The notes under the pieces are model-generated. The model made no database searches, was not told where the DNA came from, and saw only the letters and a program-made list of their open reading frames with translations. Source: Zygnema cylindricum (taxonomy: Eukaryota > Streptophyta > Zygnematophyceae > Zygnematales > Zygnemataceae). From it: a stretch of DNA of 25,487 nucleotides. Of the stretch, positions 1 through 7,783 are shown one piece after another (the first letter of the stretch is position 1; every line of letters starts with the position of its first letter). The translations under genes were made by a program, and so were the position numbers. The DNA is taken from positions 64,001 to 89,487 of the forward strand of contig JBBHKE010000146.1 of NCBI GenBank assembly GCA_037447655.1, given 5' to 3'.

Positions 1-271
1 ATACTGTGGCAATAGGAGTGAGGGGTGTCTCCTTCCCTTTCTCCTTTTCGGACACACTGCTGTCCCCATCATCTGCCTCCTCCGCTGAGGCAGCCGTTGT
101 TGCAGAAAACCTTACTCCCCCAAATCTTGGTGGAGTTCTCGAAGGTGGACGTTTCACTTGTCCACTGACGATACCCCAGTATCGTTTTTCACACAAAGCT
201 CCCATCATCATGGCTTCCCAATAGATGAACCCAGATCCATTGAAGGTGGGCACCCTAGAGGGTGGGCCCAT
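1..271 (-). CDS. gag: N-terminal part of copia Gag, element M (runs off window)
   Basis: On the minus strand an open frame starts at an ATG at 271-269 and stays open to the window edge (about 90 codons). The ATG lies inside the primer-binding site, five bases after the LTR end. The early product contains FNGSGFIYWEAMMMGALCEK and then RYWGIVSG, the F-N-G..W..M...L pattern expected at the start of Ty1/copia Gag (nucleocapsid precursor). An acidic, Ser/Glu/Lys-rich stretch follows. The same layout, with two stops, follows the LTR that ends at 16032. Gag would form the virus-like particle in the cytoplasm. The absence of stops suggests M is younger than its neighbours. The alternative, initiation at the Met cluster further in, cannot be excluded. 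Confidence 0.7.
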   Translation of the reverse strand, partial: MGPPSRVPTFNGSGFIYWEAMMMGALCEKRYWGIVSGQVKRPPSRTPPRFGGVRFSATTAASAEEADDGDSSVSEKEKGKETPLTPIATV

Positions 272-275
272 AACC
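261..275 (-). promoter_or_regulatory. Primer-binding site, half-tRNA-iMet type
   Basis: Reading the minus strand, GGTTATGGGCCCACC follows the LTR end (TGCA) directly. It is the reverse complement of GGTGGGCCCATAACC, the anticodon arm of plant initiator tRNA-Met as I recall it (15 of 15). Drosophila copia is primed by a cleaved half of the same tRNA, so this element probably uses the half-tRNA mechanism and not the tRNA 3' end. Related sites lie at 11661 and 16033. Confidence 0.8.
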
Positions 276-989
276 TGCAATTCTGTGTCCTCCATTGGAC
301 TACAAAATACAGGAAGCCTCTAGATAGTATTTAACTAACCCACTTTAAGCCACGACCACTTCTGCCCAAGAAGGCAAACTGACAATTTGACTGCACCCTT
401 GTGTAGCGTGCACTCCCTTGAGTCCGTAGCAAAAAGAATCACTGAAAACGGCCAACCAGGCGATAAGTTATGAGCCGACAAAAATGCCAATTTATACAAA
501 GCTCTCTTAGAGAGAGGTGTCTGTCTACCAAATATTTCCTAAGTCCTAAATCCCTCTCACAACCCCTATCTACTAAAGTACGAACCAATCGTATTACTGT
601 AAAGTACAGAAAGGTACCATGGCCGATGTACTTTCTGTACGGCTGGTGTACGACAAGGCTCTTGAGTGGACGCGTGTCATTTTTCCACTTGTTCGTATTT
701 CCTCCGGAATTCCCGCGACCGAATGTTATCCTTCCACGCGGCGCCACGTCATGCCACGTCCATAAAATCCAAAGTGACCATTCCGCGATCTCGGCGACGA
801 CGTGCGCCGTCGGATTAAATCCGACATTAAATGTCGACCGTTCAAAGTGTCTGTTTTCATTGTTTCGTGCGAAATGACGTTTCGCACTAAACCTTAACAA
901 GTTCTATGTTCGTTTCGTTTCATATTCCAGTTAGATCATTTCGATACTATACAACAGTTTATATATGAATGAAACCCTATATCATCTAA

Positions 990-1076
990 CGGACTTCTAC
1001 GACAGACTGGTTAGAGCTAACGGCTACGCCGCGCTCTACCGGTCGGAGGTTCGAGTCCTGCCGGACTCAACCTTTT
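990..1076 (+). other. tRNA-like Pol III unit inside LTR1, antisense to the LTR
   Basis: The plus strand has an A-box-like TACGACAGACTGGTTAGAGC (998-1017), a perfect B box GGTTCGAGTCC (1048-1058) and a TTTT run at 1073-1076. The T arm pairs 4 of 5. I find no matching acceptor stem, so this is not a functional tRNA gene but looks like a tRNA-derived promoter or tRNA-like RNA. It runs opposite to LTR transcription. Confidence 0.6.
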
Positions 1077-1080
1077 GTTG

Positions 1081-1100
1081 AGAGTGACTTAAGTCACTCT
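1081..1100. repeat. Perfect 20-bp palindrome after the tRNA-like unit
   Basis: AGAGTGACTTAAGTCACTCT is its own reverse complement and lies four bases after the T run of the tRNA-like unit. The other LTRs carry inverted repeats of different sequence at the same place (5152-5189, 18172-18197). Confidence 0.9.
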
Positions 1101-1277
1101 TTAGTCCTTCCTATGGAGCAAAGGCAGCCATGGCTCCATCGCTCTCTCTCTCTTTCAGTGACTAAAACAAGTATGGGTGAGAGAGAGAAGAGATGGAGGC
1201 AGGCTGCCATCATTTCTTATATATGTTTCCGCTAATTTATTTTAAACTAGAAAATACAAAAACTACTTATTTCAACA

Positions 1278-2040
1278 TGCACGACTTGCCGGACTCAAGG
1301 TGGATATGGAAATCAGTGGTAGGGATGATTCTCGTTCGGGAGAATATGATTGAGATTCGAAGAGGAGGAAAGAGTGGCCAAGCCTTGGCAACTGCGACCG
1401 ATTGGAGGAACAAGGATTCGCGGAAACTGGCCGGAAACTATGGCGGGAGGGAGTAGAAAAATCAGACCGACGAGTTCGAACCAAGGGCTCCCAAAGGTTT
1501 ATGTCATTTTTGTAAGAAACCTTGGCACTATATGGTAGAGTGCACTAAGCTTACCGAGCTTCGGTTAAAAGAGGGGCAGATCGGTGGGACCCCGAGAGGA
1601 AAGAAAAAGGCCCTTATCACACAGGTACATGAGGCGGAATCCGAGGACGAGGACGATGAGCTCCTTTTGGATGAGGAGTTGGAGGCGAAAAACGAGGTCG
1701 AAATACCACGAAGGTAGAAATGTGCTTACGGTGGATTGAAAGGTGAAGCAGGCTGGATTGTAGATTCAGGTGCCTCCATGCACATGTGTAAGGATAAGCA
1801 CCTGTTCACTAAGACAAGAAATATTCCCACCGTAGAGATAGAGTACGGGGATGGAAGGATAGTCACCACTACTATTGTCGGATCGGTAGATTTGAAAGTG
1901 TTAGTAGAAGGAAAGACATCCATGAAAACATTCTTCGATGTATTGTTTATTCAGGAGTTGAACAACCTCATCTCTACATCCGTATTAGATGATAAGGGTT
2001 TTTTTACTAGCACTAGGGAGGAGTCTTTACTGCTAGTTTT
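1278..2040 (+). pseudogene. gag-pol: Gag C-terminus and aspartic protease, element 1
   Basis: One reading frame carries the end of Gag and the start of Pol, as in single-ORF copia elements. The zinc knuckle CHFCKKPWHYMVEC (about 1504-1545) keeps the C-C-H-C ligands, with Trp where the intact copy at about 16909 has Gly. After an acidic linker comes the protease active site WIVDSGAS (about 1754-1777). Stops lie at 1454-1456 (CAG to TAG compared with the copy at 16859) and 1715-1717. A frameshift near 2025 moves the frame before the next domain. The first part is close in sequence to element 2 gag up to about 17000. The protease would cut the Gag-Pol polyprotein in the particle; this copy is dead. 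Confidence 0.85.
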
Positions 2041-3200
2041 GAAGAGGATGTCTATTTCATTGCTGAGAAAGGTAGCCATGGGATGTTTAGGCTGGTTTTA
2101 AGTAATGAAAAGAAGAAACTTTATTATGATGGTGATCATGATATTATGATGTGGCATAAGAGGCTTGGGCATGTGAATCTAGATAAGTTAAGAGAGATGA
2201 AAAAGATGGGAGTGGTGGAAGGGATTCAGTTCAGTGAGAGTGGTTATATAAGTGATTGTAGTGGATGTGCTCAAGGTAAAGCACACAGATAACCCTTTCC
2301 TAAAACAGCCACCTATAAGGGAGAAAAAATTCTAGATCTAGTACACACAGATATTTGGGGACCGGCTAGAGTGCCCTCACCGGGGGGGAAGAGATTTATG
2401 ATGACTATAACTGATGATTGGTCTCGGTATTCCCGAGTGTATTTTTTGAAAAACAATCCGAAGCTCAAGATTGTTTTAGACAATATAAACCATGGAGCGA
2501 AAAACTTCATGAAACTCCAATCAAGAGAATAAGGAGTGACAATGGTGGAGAGTATACTTCTAACCAGTTTGAGGATTTTTTCTGAGGGAAGATGGGGTCC
2601 AACACCAAAAGACAGTTCCACAAAACCCGGAACAGAATGGGGTAGCTGAAAGGTTAAATAGAACACTAAGTGATAGTGTTAGAAGTATTTTGTCACATAA
2701 GAAGATAGGAAAAAGGTTTTGGGCAGAAGCAATGAACTGTGCTAATTACCTCAAAAATAGAGTTCTTACTTCAGCTATAAAAGATCAAACACCTTATGAG
2801 AGATGGACAGGCCGGAAACCAGACTTATCTCACTTAAAGGTTTTCAGCAGTGAAGTATTCAGTCTAGATATAGATCGGTGTAAGTGGAAGCTAGATCCTA
2901 AAGGAAAACCGAGATACTTATTAGGATATGATGAGGATGTTAAAGGATATAGAGTTTATGATCTAAAAAGAGAAGATATAATCTTAATAAAACATCTAGT
3001 AGTTATGGATGAAGTAAAGTCTCTGGATCCCTTCAAATATACAAAGTTAGTAAAAATCAGATTTGAGTCAGAAAATTCCGATGACTTTGAGCTCCCTAAC
3101 TATCCGGGTTTTAGAGAAAATGACATTCTTGCAGATACAAATCAGACCGAAAAGGACTCGGTTGTGGAAACTCCAGTGACAACTCTACCCGAAGCGGAAG
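2041..3200 (+). pseudogene. pol: GAG-pre-integrase and integrase, element 1
   Basis: The zinc-binding region reads WHKRLGHVNLDKL...CSGCAQGKAHR (about 2152-2289). The core has HTDIWGP (first Asp at 2350-2352), RSDNGGEY (second Asp at 2538-2540) and [10 protein letters not shown] (Glu at 2648-2650), so the D-D-E triad is present. A stop at 2290-2292, a frameshift near 2455 and another near 2580 break it. The C-terminal part contains [19 protein letters not shown] and [11 protein letters not shown], the usual copia tail after the core, followed by an acidic linker to RT. It would insert the cDNA into the genome with a 5-bp target duplication, in line with the 5-bp AACCA duplication seen at the related LTR here. 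Confidence 0.85.
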
Positions 3201-3379
3201 ACGTGGTGGAAATTGATTCGGAATCAAGGGATAGGGGAGAAGGCGAGTTTGTTCGAAAGAATCCACAAGAACCATCTATTCCGGCCTCAGATTTTGAGGG
3301 GGGAAGGAGAAGTAGCAAAAGACTACAAGAAAAACATGTTAATAACAAGGTAACTAAACTATCTCATCAAGATGAACCT

Positions 3380-4447
3380 CAAACTTATGGAGAGGCGATA
3401 ACTTGTCCAGAAAGAAACTGGTGGAAGACAGCCATCAATAAGGAGATGGCCTCAATTATAGTAGCCGATACTTGGGGGCTGGTGAATTGTCTTCCTTACC
3501 GAAAACCAATCGGTTGTAGGTGGGTTTTCAAATTAAAACTGAACCCAGATAACACAATCGAGCGCTACAAGGCCCGATTAGTGGCAAAGGGATTTACACA
3601 AAAAGAGGGAATTGACTACGAGGAAACCTTTGCCCCGGTGGTGAGATTTCCCTCCGTCCGCATACTTCTCAGCTTGGCAATAGCGGAAGACATGGAAGTG
3701 CACTAGATGGACATCAAGACAGCCTTTTTGCATGGAGAATTGGAAGAGGAGATCTTCATGCGACAACCCGAAGGGTTTGTGGAGAAAGGAGAGGAGAGTA
3801 AGGTATGTCGGCTGATTAAATCTCTTTATGGTTTGGAACAGGCGCCTCGGTAGTGGAATAAGAAGCTTGATGAGTTTCTTACCGGTCAGGGATATATCTG
3901 GATCAGCTCAGATCACTCAATATATGTTTTCGAAGATGAGGACGTTTTTATATTTATTGCAATTTATGTTGATGATTTGTTTGTCTTAAGTAAATCAATG
4001 GAAAAAATTAATAAACTGAAAACCAATCTTAAGGGGAGATTTGAAATGAAGGATATGGGGGAAGCAAAATATATTTTGGGAATTCAAGTAGAGAGAGACC
4101 AAAAAAGAAAAATTATAAGATTGACTCAAAAGGAAGCAATAGGGAACATGCTTGAAAAATTTCAAATGGATAAAGCTAATAGTTGTACAACTCCAATGGA
4201 GTTGAAGAAAGGAAGTGAGGGGAGTGAGGAAGAAGGAGTCATAGTCTTAGACGAGGAATTATCTCCTAAAGAACAGAAGTTCATGCAGACTATTCCTTAC
4301 AGGCAAGTAGTGGGAAGTCTAATCTATTTTATGAATTGTACCAGGCCGGATTTAGCTGCAGCTGTAGGAGTGCGAAGTAGAAGTCTAAATGCTACCACTA
4401 AGAGGGATTGGGAGGCAGCTAAGAGAGTCCTTAGATATTTGATATGA
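3380..4447 (+). pseudogene. pol: Reverse transcriptase, element 1
   Basis: Typical copia RT blocks occur in order: [86 protein letters not shown] and the catalytic YVDD at 3965-3976. The thumb region has GEAKYILGIQVERD. Stops at 3704-3706 and 3851-3853 fall where related elements have Gln (H-Q-M-D and P-R-Q-W), so both look like CAG to TAG. A further stop is at 4445-4447. There are no frameshifts between about 2690 and 4978, so the damage here is point mutation. The enzyme would copy the element RNA inside cytoplasmic particles. Confidence 0.9.
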
Positions 4448-4978
4448 ACTAGGGATCTATGGTTGCATTTGGGTGGGGTGAATACTGACATCACTACTAG
4501 GAGTGATGCCAGTTATGGTGATGCTCCGATGAGGAGATGCACTTCTGGATATGTATTATATGTGGGTGATGGGGCTTGCTGTTGGAGTAGCAAACAGCAA
4601 AAAGTTATTGCTCAGTCCACCATGGAGGCTCAGTATATGGCCTCTTGCTCTGCTGTAAAAGAATTGATGTGGGTCAAGTCTTTGCTTGGTGAGCTTGGTC
4701 ACCTTAAGATTGGTGTGTAGAAATTTTTTTGTGATAATCAGGCAGCAATCGCTATTTCTGCCAATCCTAAACATAATTTTAAAGCTAAACACATGGACAT
4801 AAGGCTCAGCTTTGTTAAATAGAACGTAGAAAACAAAATAATCAGCTTAGAGTACCGACCACATAGTGAGATGGTAGCAGATATGATGACCAAACCTGTG
4901 CCTTCCCCTAAGCTAATTTTATGTAGGGAAAAGTGTGGTCTGAAATTAAAGATTGAATATAAAATAAGGGGAGTGTAG
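4448..4978 (+). pseudogene. pol: RNase H, element 1, with stop codon inside the 3' LTR
   Basis: The copia RNase H signature runs through SDASYGDAP, TSGYVLYVGDGACCWSSKQQ, STMEAQYMASCSAVKELMWV, then FCDNQAAIAISANPKHNFKA and HMDIRLSFV, followed by the tail MVADMMTKPVP. Stops occur at 4718-4720 and 4820-4822. The natural end of the frame is TAG at 4976-4978, made by the first bases of the LTR (TG then TAG), so pol ends two bases into the LTR. The domain removes RNA from the RNA-DNA hybrid during reverse transcription. Confidence 0.85.
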
Positions 4979-5151
4979 AAATTAATGGTCTTTTTAAAGT
5001 ATTTTCTAGGTCTGAATAGAAATAAGAAAGAAGCTAAGGCAGTCTATCTCTAACTTCTCTCTCCAACTTCTCAAACTTGTCGCAGTCAGTGAGATATTGG
5101 AGAAGGAGCTAGAGCCATGGCTACCAAGGCTATCCAGAGGTTTACGGGAAA

Positions 5152-5189
5152 ATATATTTTAGTTAGGGGTTTAATTTACTAAAATATAT
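5152..5189. repeat. 12-bp inverted repeat beside the LTR2 tRNA-like unit
   Basis: ATATATTTTAGT (5152-5163) pairs perfectly with ACTAAAATATAT (5178-5189) over a 14-nt spacer. It abuts the 3' side of the antisense tRNA-like unit, and the unit's T run is part of one arm. The inverted LTR at 7784-8841 holds the same structure. Confidence 0.85.
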
Positions 5190-5272
5190 ATACCGGCGAC
5201 AGGATTTGATCCTGGTACCTGCCGGCCGACAGACAACCAGTAGTCGGTAGCCTTAGCCGTTAAGTCTAGGAG
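5181..5272 (-). other. tRNA-like Pol III unit inside LTR2
   Basis: On the minus strand: A-box-like TAGACTTAACGGCTAAGGC (5268-5250), B box GGATCAAATCC (5212-5202) and TTTT at 5184-5181. The T arm pairs 4 of 5. No acceptor pairing is found. Spacing is the same as in the LTR at 14967. Confidence 0.6.
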
Positions 5273-6031
5273 TAGTGTTATGTACTATATGGTTTGATAC
5301 TTAATTAAACATTTATACGTATGATAGTTCATTTAACTGTAACTGTTTACTGAAGCCATATATCTAGTAAATGTAAAAGTACGGATTCCGGTACAGATAC
5401 AAAACCAATACCGCACATTTATTTCTTTAGTGAAACGAATACCGCGCAAGTATTTTTTACGGCTACGATTCAATGTGAATTTAATCGCACGGCCGGAATT
5501 AACGCCAAGATCGCGGAAGAGGATTTCGGCGGTTTGTGGTCATCGCCACATCCGATGACACGTGGCGGAATGACATTGGATCGCGGCATCTCCGAGGATT
5601 AAGGGAGCGAATCCAGACATACCACGTGTCGACATTTTGGCCATGTCGTAGAATGGCCGTACATGAAGTACACGGGTAGCTGTACTTTTGTAAACAAAAC
5701 TCAAATCTGATTGGCTCCGTACATCAGTAGATAGAGTTTGTGAGAGAGATAGGACTTAGAAAAATTAGAACATAGGACCCTCTCTCCCAGAGAGCTTCTG
5801 TACAAAAGGTCAACTTTGACCCTCCATAACTTACTGCTTAGGGGAGCAAATTCAGAGATTCTTTTTGCTATCGACTTAGGGGAGTCTTGTCTTCACAGGG
5901 GTGAAGTTGTTCAGAGTTTTTGTCTGCCAGGGTGGCAGTTATTTTTTCTCAAACACAAAGGGGTCAGGGTTATCCTAGAGGCTTCTTCGAAGCTGTCCAC
6001 TCTGAGGACTTATGGAGGTCTCAGAGTTTCA

Positions 6032-7783
6032 TGGTTAACTCTAATACTTCTACCCATGGTGTGTTAGTTTCATTTTTAATGATCTCTAACTCCTTTCTCT
6101 ATGGTTTTGCAAGACCTTTGTCCTCTTTGACACTTAGGTCTTTTCCAACTATAAGGTTTGTCATTGCGAGTGATGAGGTGGACTCGCAACTCTCGGTTGT
6201 TAAGGGTGGTGTTTGATCTGTGGAGCGTTTTGTCGTCATTTCCCTCTCTTGTGAGGATTTGACTTCCTTGCTCATGGTGCTCCCCGTTTTGCTCTCCTTG
6301 TTGTCTTTGATGATGAGCTTGAGCTTGTTAGCATCTGAATCATCTAGCATGCTTGTTGATGGTTGCACCCTGATTCCGTGTGTTCCCTCATTGCCCCTCC
6401 ATGTGCCCCCATGTTTTACCTTCCTTGCTGGATTTTGTTTCTGACCTCCTTGTCGGTTTTCGTCTTCCAGATCGACGTTTCTGCTATGGGCGATGCCGCC
6501 CCTCGTAGTCGCATGACTGGTTTCTATAACCCCATGGCTGAACTCTTCCCACGCTTCCGCATGCTTGTCACGCTTCCGCGAATTTCTGTGCGAACTGATT
6601 GGTGAGTATCCAGGCCAATTCCTGTGGGGATCCCTGCTATGCTCTCTTTTTGAAATCTAACTATATGCCTGTGACTTCCATTTTCACCTCTTGTGTCAAT
6701 CTGTCCGATGTCTGTTCTGGATTTTTATGTTCCTTTATTTGACTTTTTCTTACTTTGGCTTGACTTTCCTTGTGACAGGTTGTGGGGTTTAGATCTGCTC
6801 GTGAGGCTTGATTCCTTGCCCGAATCTAAAAGTGGAGGTGGAGTTTGAGAGGTCGGATGGGTTTCTGACACTAGGAATCGGCGGATCTCCATGTTTCTGG
6901 TCGTTCGGCCATCCCCATGTAAGTGTCTCCCACTCTTTCCTCTTTCCTTTTCCCCTCATTTTTCAGATATCCTTCAGTGTTTTGAAAAACTTGCAGATTG
7001 TTAGTTAGGAGCGTGAAATCTCTTTTTTTGCTCTATGTCCAATGGGTGATTGCTTGCCGTCTTAGTTTTCCTTTGAAATGCCTTCCATCGTTGTCCATCA
7101 GTTCGTGTTCGGTGCTGACTTTTTTGCCACTTTCTTGCTGATCTGTCGGCTGCTCCCATTTGGCTTAGTTGGAGACGTCCTTTGTTGTGGCTTCGCTGCC
7201 ACGGGTGATCTCATTTCCTTTACCAACATGCTAGAAATTATTTGCACTTATTGCTTGGTATGCAATTCCTCCTAAATCTGTCGTGATCTGTTTTTAGGAG
7301 TTTGTGTCGCAACAGCCTTTGATTGTTGCAGTTTTTTACTGAGGTCTAGATTTGCCTTGCTTGTCGCCTAGGTTTTCTCCACTCCCTTTGTGCAGGATGC
7401 TTTATAACTGCATGAAGTTAGACTCCTCTTTGTATTTGGTGCAAGTCTCCTCCTTCCTGTGATTGTCACCTAAATGTGACTAACTGACCTTCTCTTCTCT
7501 TTTCTTCTCTCTTGCAGGTGAACTATTGGAGCCATCAGAATGTGTGTCAACTTTGGACACTTTTGCTCAGCTGGATTCAATATCTAGTAGAAACTCCACC
7601 ACTTCGTTGAACTCCCAGTTTTCCACGTTTTGCTCCTCCAACCAAGTGAGGACATTTTGCGAACTGCTTTGGCAGTGAAAGAATCAACCAACAAACTTGC
7701 GTGGCCATTGAAAAGACTATGCGTGGATCCTTTGCTTGGTCTAATAGGTTAGTATAGTGAGTGATGTATGATTAGATGGGTGT
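6032..7783 (-). mobile_element. Inverted left segment of element A1
   Basis: The reverse complement matches 12083-13902 of A2 in order: the gag-like region (the sequence coding for the match to YITHYSNLL at about 7770-7740, and to the QICWLI area near 7690), then the downstream Lys-rich region. It carries substitutions and indels and no long frame in gag orientation. Its two ends abut inverted LTRs, and its orientation is opposite to the rest of A1 at 8842, although in A2 the two parts are contiguous. The plus strand shows intron-like signals (see findings). I see no host gene. Confidence 0.85.

Larger units (their letters stand above)
276..1277 (-). mobile_element. 5' LTR of minus-strand element M (subfamily LTR1)
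   Basis: On the minus strand the LTR begins TGTTGAAATAAG at 1277 and ends TTGCA at 276, next to the primer-binding site (1002 bp, TG..CA ends). It aligns with the LTR at 17997 (TGTTGAAAT start, TATTTTCTAG block) and more loosely with those at 4974 and 14967. At 1278 plus-strand gag of element 1 resumes at TGCACGACTTGCC; the intact homologue at about 16687 reads GTGCAGGACTTGCC, so M interrupted gag there. The matching target duplication should lie beyond the left edge. Shared blocks include the CTCTCT/AGAGAG stem near 501-515, the tRNA-like unit at 990-1076 and a palindrome at 1081-1100. Confidence 0.85.
1278..4973 (+). mobile_element. Element 1: decayed Ty1/copia internal region
   Basis: Domains occur in copia order: gag C-terminus with zinc knuckle, protease (DSGA), GAG-pre-integrase, integrase before reverse transcriptase, then RNase H. 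The 5' LTR and most of gag lie left of the window, separated by element M. The internal region ends in a purine tract (AAAATAAGGGGAG, 4961-4973) next to the 3' LTR at 4974. Several in-frame stops and at least two frameshifts make it non-functional. It was inserted in A1 at a site whose empty version is seen at 12083-12090. Confidence 0.9.
4974..6031 (+). mobile_element. LTR2: 3' LTR of element 1, right end exchanged by inversion
   Basis: It starts TGTAGAAATTAATGG right after the purine tract and ends GAGTTTCA (1058 bp). The right flank (TGGTTAACTC...) is reverse-complement A1 sequence, not the original element 1 flank. An inverted partner of the same length lies at 7784-8841. G-box-like CACGTG cores occur at 5558-5566 and 5622-5630, which could make the U3 promoter stress responsive (inference). 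A CTCTCT/AGAGAG stem and GGTCAACTTTGACC follow near 5780-5821. No TATA box is obvious. Confidence 0.85.

Noticed and set aside
439-900. Overlapping open frames of 135-153 codons on both strands
   Set aside because: They lie wholly inside the LTR of element M, are mirror frames of non-coding DNA and have no recognised motif.
6470-6601. A captured host gene exon on the plus strand
   Set aside because: The frame between the intron-like signals is not kept open in the next exon or in the A2 copy, and no protein family is recognised. Kept only as a low-interest finding.
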